Positions 22,092 through 33,400 of a stretch of DNA of 64,000 nucleotides are shown piece after piece. The notes under the pieces were generated by a model. That model was not told the origin of the DNA. It saw nothing but the letters and a program-made list of their open reading frames with translations, and made no database searches. Origin of the DNA: Limnephilus marmoratus (taxonomy: Eukaryota > Arthropoda > Insecta > Trichoptera > Limnephilidae); assembly GCA_917880885.1 (NCBI GenBank), contig OU862934.1, forward strand, positions 28,504,734 through 28,568,733, given 5' to 3'. Every line of letters begins with the position of its first letter. Position 1 is the stretch's first letter. Made by a program: the position numbers and the translations under genes.

Positions 22092-22498
22092 AAAAATCGT
22101 ACGGGGGGTACTTACGATCGGCGCGCATGATACGCGCAAAACGAAAATTTCATTTTTTACTCAAAATAATGTTAGGAATAATCAATTACTGCTAAAAAAA
22201 TCCAGTACGTCCCTAAACACCCTGTATAATATATCTATTGTATTCTTTACACTATAAATCCTGATACTGATAACCTAATCTCGTCCTACTTTAACTTACA
22301 ATTTCTCACACCACTCCATATTAGCCCTATCTGTATCGACTTAAACTGTAAATATCCGAATGCGCCTATTTAAATCTAAAGTTAACATCCTTAGCTATCA
22401 ATTATCACATCACTGTTTATTCCGGCTGAAACATGGGTCGGCAACCTGTGCTATTTTTCGTTTTTTTTTTTAAATTTAATATATTTACTTATTTACGC
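22092..22498. other. No gene recognised
   Basis: AT-rich, no signature. Confidence 0.4.
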
Positions 22499-23110
22499 CA
22501 TAGACATATGAATATTAGTCGACTTGCCCTAAGTGATAAAAGCGTATTATTTCCCCCTCTCCATAACGGTTCCATTGTAACCGGCTGGGATTGAGTATGG
22601 CTTCGCGTGAATCTAAAAAATGTGACGTCATCATTCTTCTGCGAGCCAGCGTCGAGCGCTCATCGGTGAGAAATAACACCGCAAAAAACATGGTTTGTGT
22701 TTTGAAAACGTGTAAATATACATATACTATCACTCGAGATACATGGCGTGTGCTCGTCGATGTTTATTGGGGTAAGTAAATTATGAAACATTTGTAAAAG
22801 TGTCCCAATTAAATACGGCAACAAAATATTGGAGTCTGAAAATAAGGGAACTTTACTTTGCCGTATTTAGACTTCGCAAATTTATTCATTACGCTGCTTT
22901 TGAATGAATATTTTATGTATATTCATTCAAAGGCAGAGTTTACTTTTTTACTAAATGGTGATATTATAATGCGAGTTGCCTATATGCTGTCATATTGAGT
23001 TATCGACGAATCACATGTCTCCAAAGTCATCTTCTCGCTCTGCCCCCCGCTGTAGTTGTTGTCTACCCCTCACCTTTATGTTCTGGTCTAGTAATATTCA
23101 TATGTCTATG
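22499..23110. mobile_element. MITE with 19-bp perfect inverted ends
   Basis: CATAGACATATGAATATTA (22499-22517) and its exact complement (23092-23110) bound 612 bp. An inner inverted pair, 'tacggcaacaaa' (about 22815) and 'tttgccgta' (about 22858), is also present. No transposase. Confidence 0.75.
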
Positions 23111-23787
23111 ATTTACGCCCTTTTTAGAGGCTTTCACATACGAATAGTAAAAAATATACAGTATTTATTGTACATAACTGAACTGCCTCAGTAACAACAT
23201 TTTGTAATTGTTGAAGCGGCCTACACACGACACTGCATTTAGTGACTGCGGCAGTGACTGCAGAGAGCGTGGAGTTGAGCGAACTAGCGCTGACTCGTTC
23301 TAGCGGCCCTTTAACCCTTAACGGTTTTGTGGTATCCCTGTGAGCACACATAGAAAATAATTATTTCCAAGAGGAGCAGTGCGCTTTTTAAAATAACACA
23401 TATTTATTGAAGTAACTGATCCTGCCATCTATTAACCGCTGCCAAAAACTTTCTTCAAAATTTGAATATCATTGAGTTTACCAACATTTTTGTCATTCAG
23501 TTAGAGATTTTTTGACTGTTGGATTTTGGAGGAGATCAGTGTCACAAAAAACCTCTTTTCTGTGAAAATATTATGGTAAGAATCTAATTTTCTATTCAAA
23601 TACAATGTTCTTTTGTGATTATTTTGAGAATTATATCGAAATACATAAATTACCACTCGTGAGTTGAATTTTTCATGTGTTACTTCAAGTGTACCACAGC
23701 TCCACTAGCGAAATCTGCACTGACCCTAATTTTTTTGTTTTATGTTACTGCATTTTGCTAATAAATGTTATTTTGATGTTTTTCCAA

Positions 23788-24277
23788 ATGGAAAGGCTGA
23801 GCGATTTAGAAATAAATGCATATGTCATAGATTTGCCGTCAGAACCCGAATCTGAAGTTGACGATTTGAGTGAAGATGAAATAAATCCAGAAGAAATCTT
23901 TAATCTTACAGAAATCGAAGATTCAGATGACGATTTCTGTGAAAATGATAATGCACCTTTGTTGTCATTAGGGAACGGACACATACTACGTGACACGTTT
24001 AGGGGGGGGGGGTCTTCAAAATGTCACGCTCCATATAAATGAGCGGCGGGTTGCTTAGGATTTTGGTCACCGGGGGGGGGGGGGGGGGGTTAAAAATTGC
24101 AAAAAGTTGGTCACGTAGTATGGGTACGTTCCCTTACTTACGGTTCAAACAAAGACATCTGAAAATATACCCGAGAAGTATGAATGGGTGAGGAATATTG
24201 ACAAAATTAAGAACATTGAACCATTTACGGAGGAAACAGGTGTAAAATTTCAAGACTTGTTGGAAAATCCCCAGTAG
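23788..24277 (+). pseudogene. piggyBac-like transposase N-terminus
   Basis: The ATG at 23788 opens an acidic N-terminus (MERLSDLEINAYVIDLPSEP, then repeated E/D/S residues to about residue 60) like that of piggyBac transposases. Removing the MITE (23971-24133) with one TTA copy continues the same frame through 'VQTKTSENIPEKYEWVRNID' to 'FQDLLENPQ' and a stop at 24275. The DDD catalytic domain and the cysteine-rich tail are absent, so the gene was shortened before the MITE arrived or has lost that part since. A frame extending upstream of this ATG has no resemblance. Confidence 0.7.
23971..24133. mobile_element. PIF/Harbinger-like MITE, 163 bp
   Basis: The left end GGGAACGGACACATACTACG and its right-end complement (one mismatch region) are flanked by TTA (23968-23970 and 24134-24136). 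A TWA duplication and G-run termini fit Tourist/PIF. The inside has two long G-runs. Sister copy at 27537-27671. Confidence 0.88.
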
Positions 24278-24625
24278 AGATTTTTACGACTACCATAAAA
24301 AATAATGTACATATATGCAACAGGTTTCACATTGTTATTCACCATTATTAATTATTTTAAACCATTATTTTTATTTTTCAAAATTAACAAAACAAAATGC
24401 TACTGGAGCAGTGGTACTCTGGAATAACCACATCAATTTTTTGAATAAATCTTTCAAATAATAACAAATATTTGTTTTATTATTTTTCTTAATTTATTAA
24501 CATCCAAATGAACCTAAATATGCAAAAAAAAAATGGAATTGAAAGAAAAGGTCAAATGTTCCGCTAAGGGTTAACAAACGAGACAGCGCTAGTTCGCTCA
24601 ACTCCACGCTCTCTGCAGTTACTAG

Positions 24626-25587
24626 AAATTGGATGGTGAGGAGGGCGCTTTAGTGATAAATTGAAGTTATTTTCTGACTTGGTATAATTATTTCCCTCCA
24701 TTAATGTTCTGGGCAAAGAGGAATTCATATGGTAGTTAGTCCCCGACTTCTTTATTACGTAGTGGAATCCGAAAGCTTATCAATGTGAGCAATTCTGGAC
24801 AATCTACTACATCATTTAAAATTTTACATAGAAATACCAAGTCAGTGAAAGTCCTTCTGTCTGACACTTTAAGCATATTAATAATTAAGCATCATCAATC
24901 AAACAGTATTAATAGGCTTGCGCCTGCGTGGTTGAATTTCAGAACCCAGCTACGAATGCATGTCGGACGCCACCCATACGCGTCGCGCCACAAATAACAT
25001 CTGTGGAATTTCGCACAAAGCTACTGTCATAATTTGGTTTCGAATTCAAGAATTTGACAGTAACGACGTAAACAGCTCGCATGTGTACGTTTCTTCCCTA
25101 GGTATAAGTACTACGGAAACACAGAATTTAAGTTTCTTTCCGGATATGGAGAGATTACATATGGCGGCATTGCCTGTCACGGTTACTTTAAATCTGTGAC
25201 TAGCTGTCACTCAGTAACTGGATCACAGTTCACAGGGGATCCGAAAAACTGGCTATTTTTGGAACCAGTTCTTATCGGATTTATGAAATGGTTACCTACA
25301 CTCAAAATTGGCGAAACCGAAGCAAAAGCCGCCCGCAGGGCCTAGCAGCAAAAACCTGCGGAGCGGGTTTTTAACTGCGAGTCGTAATAATTGTTCAAAA
25401 GCATTGTACATAATATAGTTTTGTATTATTAGCGATCGACGAACCGGTGGATGCAATCTGTTAGCCATAAGCTGTTTATACATATAGCTGGTCTAATCTG
25501 TAGTTAGAAGTAAGATTGTAGAAATGAGGCGATTTTTCACGAAAGCGGCGCTATACAAATCATGCAAATATTATAATGATTATTTAT
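24626..25587. other. No gene recognised
   Basis: Several 60-80 codon frames without family resemblance. No repeat shared with the rest of the window was noticed. Confidence 0.45.
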
Positions 25588-25928
25588 TGAAGTAAAACTT
25601 CTTAACGCACGCTTGCCTTGGGGAGTAAGCTGGTGAATGCGTGACGAGAGCTTTACGAAAAGCGAGGCGAACGGTAGTTGAGAGGGAGATACAAATTAGT
25701 GAAGATAGAAAGAGAGACAGTTACGTTTCGTATATTACTGCAGGGGCAAGAGAGAGAGGTGCGAGCACACATTTTCTTTCTCTCATAGCCAGTTACGTTT
25801 CGTATATCTAAGACACAGTGCAGGCCTATTATCTGTATCACACTGTAGGAGCAAGAGAGAGCAGTGCGCGCGCACATTTTCTTTCTCTCTTCCTATCATA
25901 CAGATGGAGCTAAAGAAGTTTTACTTCA
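25588..25928. mobile_element. MITE with GAAGTAAAACTTCTT ends
   Basis: Perfect 15-bp inverted ends (25589-25603 and about 25913-25927) bound 340 bp. The inside has a direct duplication of about 80 bp, each copy starting 'cagttacgtttcgtatat' and ending 'cacattttctttctctc'. A partial inverted relative lies at 96-267. The termini resemble the GAAGTGAAAACTTC end of repeat T, so the two families may be related. Confidence 0.75.
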
Positions 25929-26430
25929 GTTGTGTGGTCTAAAGCACACTCGTTTTATTTATTACCTTTAAGGGGTTGTCGACCTATGCCAAATGCATAA
26001 TACATACAAAGTAGTAAAATTGTTATGAATGTATCGACAGGATGCGATGCTCCCACGCCGGCCCGTGGCACACTGGCACCGCCCACGGCTGGCGATATTG
26101 AAGTTACGTGTTCACTGTTCATTTCCTGATTGACCAGATAGCTTTGTCGACTTGTTTTTTTTATTGTCGTCTATCTCGGAAACGCTGCCATTTTGTACTA
26201 TATCTGTTTCACGCCATTGATGATAGTGCTAAATTTTAATCAGGGTAAACTTAACATAATATACAATCTGCTCGTTCATAGATGGCGTTCCTTACACTTC
26301 TTTCTTCGTTCAATGTTCATTCGCTTTTTTTTTCTTTTTTACATTAGTAAAATATATTATACTATACTTTATGTAATATGGCAGACTGGGATTGCACTAC
26401 CCTCCCAGCCCTGCTGGAATAAAAACTTAC
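25929..26430. other. No gene recognised
   Basis: Ends with 'gattgcactaccctcccagc' near 26392, a short match to the 3' end of the LINE at 59205-59815. Otherwise unremarkable. Confidence 0.4.
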
Positions 26431-26443
26431 TTTTTTTTTTTTT

Positions 26444-26783
26444 TTACATGAGCTCCACACAGGAGGCCCAGAGGAAAATAATTTCCCTCAGGGCCAATGT
26501 CATCTTTGAGGATGCTGTGTGGAGGGGTTTTTTTTAAAGGAAAGGAAGGAGAGGAGAGTTCTGGAAAGGAAAAGGGTTTTTAGGGTGGGTAGGAATATGG
26601 GGTTCAGTGTGTCCAGGTCATCCGCCTCCAAGACCTAGACAAACCTCACCCCATGGAGCCGGGCACCCCTGCTAAATCACCAAACGTAGCGAACCACTTG
26701 GGGTGACCTGTGGCAGAGGTGTTGGTTATCCAATAAAGGTTCCCGGGGCGGCGGTACCCATTCCCGCCTCCCAAATTGCAAAA
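26444..26783 (-). repeat. SINE-like repeat S, short variant
   Basis: Same internal deletion as the copy at 347-683, with long poly(T) on the low-coordinate side (26430-26443) and 'cccgcctcccaaattg' at the end. Confidence 0.85.
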
Positions 26784-26798
26784 TAGATAAAAAAAATT

Positions 26799-27332
26799 TG
26801 CTCCACACGAGAGGCCCTGAGGAAAAGAATTCCCTTCAGAGCCTATGTCATCTTTGGGGAAGCTGTATGGAGGGACTTTTTGGGGAAAGGAAGGAGTTAA
26901 AGTTCTGGAAAGGAAAACATACGAGTGGTGGGTAGGAATCTGGGGTCAATGGGTTCAAAAATGACGACCGTGTGAATCCACCCCTCAAAGTGCGATGCAA
27001 GGCGATGGATCAAGAGAGTCCGGCTGGAGCCAAAAGGTCTCCCTCAACCAGTTCCTCCCGATCCGACCCGCTACGCAGTAGGTGAGAAAAAACATCCGCC
27101 GCCAAGACCTAGACAAACCTCACCCCGTGAAATCTACCAAACGTAGCGAACCACTTGAGGTGAACCACCTAAGGAAGAGGTGTTAGTAATCCAATAAATT
27201 GTTCCCGGAGCGGCAGTACCCATACCCGCCGTCCAAATTGAATGGATGTTAGCGAGCCACTTGGGGTGACGCATGGCAGGGTGCTGGTAATCTAATAAAA
27301 TCCGGGGCGGCGATATCCATAACCGCCTCCGA
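26799..27332 (-). repeat. SINE-like repeat S, long copy plus head fragment
   Basis: A full-length long-form S copy at 26799-27238, followed directly by about 90 bp of a second head region (27239-27332, 'gccacttggggtgac ... ataaccgcctcc'). Confidence 0.8.
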
Positions 27333-27367
27333 GTCTGTGGATTTTTTTAAGCGTAATAAATTTAAAA

Positions 27368-28063
27368 AATCAGAGTGTGCAATTTATTCACACGGGGTAG
27401 AAGTGAAACCTTCAGAAAACTAAAGTAAACAAGAGTGGGGAGACTACGAAGCACTTTTTCTATCAATGCGAAGGATGATTTTTTTCCATATTTTGGTCGT
27501 CGAATTCCAGTGCACCTTTTTCTATACATCATCTTAGGGAACGTACCCATACTACGTGACCAACTTTTTGCAATTTAAAAACCTAAGCACTCCACCGCAC
27601 ATTTGTACCAAGCGTGGTATTTTGAAGACCCCCCCCCCCCTAAACGTGTCACGTAGTATGGGTACGTTCCCTTATTAGTATTTATGTTTTCATCTTCAGA
27701 GTCGCTAGATGTCTCTTTCTTTTGTGTTTTCTTTGCCTATTCATTTAAGATTGGATTTGGATTTTACATACATATTTTTTTTTTTGGATTTCATAGGATT
27801 CGATCCTTGGTCCGCTGAAAGACTGGCACTAAGGTTCGTCAAGCGCTCCATACCACTACTGGACCATAGGAGGCTTGCGTGGGACCGTGGATTTATCGTA
27901 TTATATTGGAACCGAGTACCAGTGAAATAAATAAATATTTTATTGCTAGCCCATTCTCTAACAGGATAAATCCTATAGATTTACTTGTTTGTCTATTTAG
28001 TGTCGCCATTTTTCGATTCATCGAGTTTAAAATCACAACGGTGCTAAAGAAGTTTTCACTTTA
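27368..28063 (+). repeat. Long-form T repeat
   Basis: T ends (27368-27452 and 27957-28063) enclose about 500 bp of extra interior. Part of that interior ('tcagagtcgctagatgtc', 'ttttctttgcctattca') is shared, inverted, with the long T copy at 52960-53525, so it belongs to T and is not an insertion. A PIF-like MITE sits inside. A tRNA-like B-box on the minus strand ('ggatcgaatcc', about 27793) also lies within. Confidence 0.7.
27537..27671. mobile_element. PIF/Harbinger-like MITE, 135 bp
   Basis: Ends GGGAACGTACCCATACTACG (27537) and exact complement (ending 27671), flanked by TTA on both sides. The inner C-run matches the G-run of the copy at 23971. The empty site can be read from the other long T copy. 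Confidence 0.9.
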
Positions 28064-28065
28064 AA

Positions 28066-28624
28066 AAAATAACATAATATCGGAGCAAAAACATCACCAG
28101 TTTAGTCAACTTGGCAATCTGCAACAAGCTGGATCGAAGCTTGACCGCACTTATTTATAATAAACGTCGTTACCTAAAAAGGGGGTAAGCAGTAAACAGT
28201 AAGCAGTACAAATACCCGACGTAGCGCCTCTCCATATAAGGTTGCACGTCACTACAATCACCGGATGATGCGATCCACAAGCAACTCAAAGAAAGAATCC
28301 TTCTAAAGTTTAAAAGAATTCTGCACGCGCCTTACAGGATCACAGTCACCATTCTTTAAAGATAAACGATTAAGTATTTTAAATGTAATTGTATTTTAAT
28401 TATTGGGATTGCGATGATAACTGATTTTGCATACTTCGATTTGAATTTGTCTAAGATGAAAGCGGGATTGGTGACGAATACGGCACGATCTAAATGAAAA
28501 CAGCTGTTGTGTACGTGTTATATTCAACGTTGTTGCTGCAATAATTGATTTGCAGTGTTTCAATTACATATGCTAAGTGTGTTGTTGCAAGCAGCAACGT
28601 TTAGTTTATAATAATACCCTTGTA
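28066..28624. other. No gene recognised
   Basis: Unique-looking, no frame or motif of note. Confidence 0.4.
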
Positions 28625-29520
28625 GTATATATTTATTTATTTTTTATTATTATTGTACAACAGAATAATTCCAATCACAGTACAATTTAGTTACCCTATC
28701 AGCATTTAGCCAAGTGACTCTTCAATAATATTTTTAAAGCATATATAAAGAACAATCACATACATCCAAATGGTTTGCAATTTCATTTAACAGCACCACT
28801 CCTCCCCTAGTCATGCTGTGCTTTGCCAAGACGTCTGTTCTGCCGTTCGGTACTTTAAATAAGTCATGATGTCGACTTCAGCTGTAGTGGTCTGGTACAT
28901 ATAAATCATAGCATCCCAAGAGAAATGGGCTGTCGATGAAATTGTTCCAAATTTTGAAAGACAGAATAGCAAGACTTGCTTTCCGTCTAGTTTCTAGACT
29001 CACAGAATCAGTTTCCTCAAGTAAGTCAATATGGTGCATGAACCTTGGATAGGTTCCATGCTTCCGCATATAAACATACCTGAGGAATTTCTTCTGGATT
29101 TGCTCTAACATATCAATGTACTTCTGGTGGTACGGTGGCCAAACATCGCTCGCGTACTCTAGCTTGCTTCTCAGTATGCCATCGAATAACGCTAGCATAG
29201 CTTCTTGGTTATCAAACCCTTTACAAGTCCTGATGATGAACCCAAGAAGTTTGTAGCAAGACTGAGTGAGCTGCGATATATGGCAAGAGAATGTCAGTTC
29301 GGGATCAAAGACGACACCGAGATCCTTCACGGATTTTACACGTGATAACGTTTCGCCTTTTATTTTATAATCGTAAACTGTAATGTTTTTACAACGAGTG
29401 AAGGACATTGTGACACATTTCTTTGTGTTAAAATCTAATTTGTTTTTAATATTTGCATAGACATGAATTGGATGTCCATGAATATTTGTATGATTTTTAC
29501 AATAAGTATACATTTTTTAC
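28625..29520 (-). pseudogene. LINE-D reverse transcriptase C-terminus
   Basis: A 211-codon frame (28878-29513) reads 'LDFNTKKCVTMSFTR', 'VKSVKDLGVVFDPELTFSCH', 'ILRSKLEYASDVWPPYHQKY' and 'IQKKFLRYVY'. These are the blocks that follow the catalytic box in CR1/jockey/I-type LINEs; catalytic residues are not included. About 250 bp of 3' sequence follows on the minus strand. Neighbour LINE-C points the opposite way, back to back. Confidence 0.85.
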
Positions 29521-29756
29521 TTGTTATACAGTAATATAAAAACAGCCTTTCCTCACAATAAAGAGACAAGGTGTTTGGTGAGGCAATTCATGCTCAATTA
29601 CATTACAACTATTTGCAGACGATACCTTAATCTATATTACGTGTGAAGATTACGTAGATGAAATTAACAAAATAAACGAAGACCTACAGAATATAGCAAA
29701 ATGGCTGAAATTAAACCAGTTGAAACTGAACGTAAACAAAACAAAATATATGGAAA

Positions 29757-30225
29757 TCTGTATAAATAAAAATGAATCGCCGAAATGTATGTACGCGCAT
29801 AACTTCCGAACGACTGAACCAAATTTGAAAATTCTTTTTTTAAAAGAAAACATGGATTGCATAAAATTATTGGTGAGAACTGACATTATAAAATTTGTAT
29901 TAAAAAATTGCAGTAGGTGGACGCGAGCTGTTTGAAAACTTAATGTACCGGGACTGAATGTATCGAATGAGGGAAGGGGGAGGGGAACTCAGGTAATGGG
30001 TTCGCGGGGAGGGGGGGGGGGGGGGGCGGGAACCCGTGAGGGAGTAGGGGAACTCGGAGGGGGGAGGGGAACTCGGGAGGGGGTGCGAGTGAGAACGCGA
30101 TAGGGGAAAGGGACGCGGGAGAGGAAAGGGAGGCGGAAGGGGAACGGGTCGAATGGGAAAGGAGACGCAGGGAGAAACAATTTCTTTATTAAATGGCATA
30201 ACAACGCATGCCGGGATCCAGCTAG
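29757..30225 (+). mobile_element. Helitron-like element H, 469 bp, clean insertion
   Basis: Begins TCTGTATAAATAAAAATG and ends 'ggatccagCTAG', with host A before and host T after and no target duplication, the Helitron pattern. Joining 29756 to 30226 restores the LINE-C frame exactly (MEI GNK). The interior holds 'gcgcataacttccgaacg', 'tgaaaactgaatgt', a purine-rich run and 'ggcataacaacgcatgccgg'. Other H copies: 40456-40914, 46686-47540, 50150-50593, 54225-54485. Confidence 0.85.
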
Positions 30226-30375
30226 TAGGCAATAAAACGAATAACACAGTGTTAAATTTGACAATTAATGGTGAAAAAATTGGAAAAGTAAATGAAATCA
30301 AATACCTGGGTGTAATACTCGATTTAAAACTGACTTTCACAGCAAACTTTGAATATGTGCTAAAAAGGGTATCAA

Positions 30376-31182
30376 TAAACAAAAATTTTAACAAAACAAA
30401 AAAACGACTTAAAAAAATGCACTAAAAGTAAAAAAATAATTTCGTATTCTTCTACAACTTTATAATCAACTTACCTTTTCTACTCATCAATATGTAGGTA
30501 CGATTGTTATTTTTGGAGTCGGTGTCGGCGGGAGAGGAGCTATCAAGTGAACACGCCGGGCCGCGGGTACCTTGGTTGACACCGACTCCAAAAATAACAA
30601 TCGTACCTACATATTGATGAGTAGAAAAGGTAAGTTGATTATAAAGTTGTAGAAGAATACGAAATTATTTTTTTACTTTTTAGTGCATTTTTTGAAGTCG
30701 TTTTTTTGTTTTGTTAAAATTTTTGTTTATTTTTTGATTTTTAGTGAATCTGAAGAACACTAACTAATTCGATTAAGATTCGGCCGAGTATCGTAAATTT
30801 GTTCTTCAGAATTGGAGAGTTCCGTTACTTTGTCATGGATCCCATAATCAGAACCTAACCAAACTCTCATCAAACTACCCTTGAAGTACATCCTTTCCAA
30901 TAAAAAAAGAATCATCGAAATCGGTTGGCGTGATATTGAGTTATTCGTCCATTTGTCGCGCACATACTTGATGCAAATTTAAGACTTTATGATTTTCTCA
31001 TGGATGCCATTGTCAGAACTGGACCAAATTAAAATGGGACCACACGGGAAGCACCATCTTTCAAATAAAAAAAAGAATCATCAATATCGGTTCACCCAGT
31101 CAAAAGTTCTGAGGTAACAAACAAAAAAAAAAAATAAAAAAAATACAGTTGAATTGAGAACCTCCTCCTTTTCGAAGTCGTT
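30376..31182. mobile_element. Foldback element F
   Basis: The ends 'aaaaaaacgactt' and 'aagtcgtttaaaaaa' are inverted. The left 300 bp is itself a large hairpin: 30411-30524 pairs with 30579-30690 ('gttatttttggagtcggtgt' with its complement), around a GC-rich loop. The right part carries 'catcgaaatcggttggcgtg' and 'gagaacctcctccttttcg', words common in moth repeats. Inserted in LINE-C. Other F copies: 36172-36455 (hairpin only) and 62535-63240 (inverted). Confidence 0.75.
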
Positions 31183-31784
31183 TAAAAAAAGGTTAATTTT
31201 CTTAGAAGACTAAGTCATAAATTAAATAGAAACACTACGGAGCTCATTTATAAAACTATCGTTGCTCCACATTTGGACTACTGCTCCTAGATGTTATATT
31301 TGGCCAATGAAGGAAATTTGAACAAACTAGAAGTTATACAGAATATGAGATGTATACTGGGGAAAGGCAAATACGCAAGGGTTAATTAAATGAGAGAGGG
31401 GCTAAATTGGATTCCAATAAAAAAGAGACTACTATTTAATGTGTTAATTTTTGTGCATAAAATTATGAAAAACCAAATGCCAAAATACTTTTAAGGATGA
31501 AATTGTTTTTAATAGAGACGTTCATAATTACGAAACAAGAAATATAAACAGAGTTCGATTGCCACAAATGAAGAAATCAAAATCACAGAACTGCCTAATG
31601 TATAGAGGACTAAAGATGTATGATGAAATGCCTGAAAGTATGAAGAATGAAGAAAGAATGAATGTATTTAAAAAGAAATGTTATGCTTACTGTAAAAATA
31701 TTTAAATTTATCAAATGAAATGTTACATTGTGCTTATTAGTTTATATTCATGTAAGTAGTATAAACTAACTCAGTAATAAAAAA

Positions 31785-32160
31785 TAAAAATAAACTGATT
31801 GACAAATTTCAATCAAAATGTTGTCAGGGTTGAAAATCGATGTTTAGCGGGAACGTGACGGAATTTGAAACGTCCAAACCATAAATTTTTTCTATTTGTT
31901 TTAATAACAATTAGTGTCGATTGAGTGAGTGGTCGCCAGTGGCCGGTCACCCATCCGAAGTAAACAGGAAATACCTAGTTGTTGTTAGCCCGGGAAACTG
32001 GCAACTGGCGAGGCTTCCAACCAACCAACATCTGACCGTGGGCAATGGCTCTACCAACTGGCAACTGGCAGTATGGTCAATTCGTTCTGCTGTCGAGCGG
32101 TAATATATAACTGTAGAGCGCTCTAACTTAGGTGGGAAATTGCCTTCGGAGTCTGCGCAA
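31785..32160. other. No gene recognised
   Basis: A 60-codon frame at 31921-32103 is built around repeats of 'aactggcaactggc' and has no family resemblance. Confidence 0.4.
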
Positions 32161-32164
32161 AAAA

Positions 32165-32868
32165 ATTACAATTGTGCAGGTCAGACCCGGTAGAAGTGAA
32201 ACCTTCATAAAACTAAAGTTGACAAGAATGGGGAGGCTACGAAGCACCGCACAAAGAGGAGATCAATAGGCTACGAAGCACCCACCAAGAGAAGACCGAT
32301 TAAACTATTTCATTCTCTCGCAGTCTCTTTTTAGTGTCGCTATTTTTCGTTTCATCGAGTTTCAAATCACAACGGTGCAAGAGAAGTTTTCACTTCAATA
32401 AAGGCTTGAAAAGATTTATTTCGAAATGAAAAGGTGTCGTTTTTGTTCGGTCCTTCGTAGCCTGCGCTCTTGTCTACTTTAGTTTTCTGAGGGTTTTACT
32501 TCTATCGTGTGTGAATTGCACACTCTGATTTTTGAAGTGAAAACTTCTTTAGCACCGTTGTGATTTGAAAACCGTTGAAACGAAAGCGAGCGACACAAGC
32601 TTGCTGCAGGTTGCCGAGTTGGCAGAAATGATGATATTTTTGAAGTGAAAACTTTTTAGCACCGTTGTGATTTGAAACTGGATGAAACGAAAAATAGCGA
32701 CACTAAAAAGAGAAAAACAAATATCATAGGATTTAACCCGTGAGAGAATGAGATAGTATAATCGGTCTCCTCTTAGGGCGGTGCTTTGTAGCCTCCCCAC
32801 TATTGTCTACTTTAGTTTTCTGAAAATTTCACTTCTACCGCGTGTGAATTCCACACTCTGATTTTTTT
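32165..32868. repeat. Cluster of four T repeats in both orientations
   Basis: A forward copy (32165-32397) is followed by three reverse pieces (32438-32530, 32534-32615 and 32641-32868). The forward and first reverse copies meet tail to tail, giving a potential large hairpin. The forward copy has a duplicated 'ggctacgaagcac' block. Confidence 0.8.
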
Positions 32869-33321
32869 CATCTTAGCTCCACACATGAGACCCAGAGGAA
32901 TATAGTTTCCCCAAGGGCCTATGTCATCTTAAGGGATGTTGTGTGGAGGGTCTTTTTAAGGAAAGGAAGTTCTGGGAAGGAAAAAGGTGTGACGGGTGTG
33001 TGGGAATACGGAAATCAATGTCCAGGAGTGACAGACATATGAATCCATCCCCCCAATAGCGGTACAAGGCGATGGGGTGAGAGTCCTGCTGGAGAAGTCA
33101 AAAAGCTTCCCTCAACCTGCCTCTCTCGATCCGGCACGCCACGTAGCAGGTGGGCAAGCGCAAGCCGCCAAGACCTAGACAAACCTCACCCCGTGAACCC
33201 AGGCACCCCCGCTAAGTCACCAAACATAGTGAACCACTTGGGATAACCCATGGCAAGGGTGTTGGTTACCCAATAAATGGTTACCGGAACGGCGGTACCC
33301 ATACAAGCCTTCCAAATTGGT
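32864..33321 (-). repeat. SINE-like repeat S, near full length
   Basis: One of the most complete copies, from 'cttagctccacacatgagac' to 'caagccttccaaattgg'. A 70-bp forward tail piece follows at 33335-33400, so two S copies oppose each other. Confidence 0.85.
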
Positions 33322-33400
33322 ATCTTTAAGGCACAGGTTCCTTCCTTTCTTAAAAAAGATTCTCCACACAGCATCCCTAAAAATGTGGAGCTAAGATTTA

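Larger units (their letters stand above)
23315..24570. mobile_element. piggyBac-like element, 1256 bp, internally deleted
   Basis: The ends CCCTTAACGG (23315) and CCGCTAAGGG (ending 24570) are inverted copies with one mismatch, flanked by TTAA (23311-23314 and 24571-24574), the invariant piggyBac target. It carries the start of a transposase frame (23788-24277) but not the catalytic domain, and a PIF-like MITE has jumped into that frame. Confidence 0.9.
23254..24625. repeat. Palindromic repeat opened by a piggyBac insertion
   Basis: The left arm (about 23254-23305, 'tgcagagagcgtggagttga ... gcgctgactcgtt') and right arm (about 24575-24625, 'gagacagcgctagttcgctc ... ctctctgcagt') are inverted copies about 45 bp long. 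The piggyBac-like element sits between them at TTAA, so the palindrome was there first. Confidence 0.85.
29600..31780 (+). pseudogene. LINE-C reverse transcriptase, split by two insertions
   Basis: The frame begins 'LQLFADDTLIYIT', so the catalytic FADD box is present (29612-29623), then 'LNVNKTKYMEI'. The coding is cut at 29756 by a Helitron-like element, resumes at 30226 as 'GNKTNNTVLNLTINGEK' and 'NEIKYLGVILDLKLTF', is cut again at about 30376 by foldback element F, and resumes at about 31183 as 'NFLRRLSHKLNRNTTELIY' and 'YKTIVAPHLDYCS'. A stop follows, then frameshifted C-terminal parts ('NCLMYRGLKMYDEMPE'), ending 'CKNI' before a stop at about 31703. 5'-truncated. The closest relative in the window is 13484-14040. 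Confidence 0.85.

Noticed and set aside
29900..30394. Proline/serine-rich minus-strand frame
   Set aside because: Arises from the purine-rich middle of Helitron-like element H; the same artefact occurs at 40456-40830, 46925-47249 and 50273-50567.
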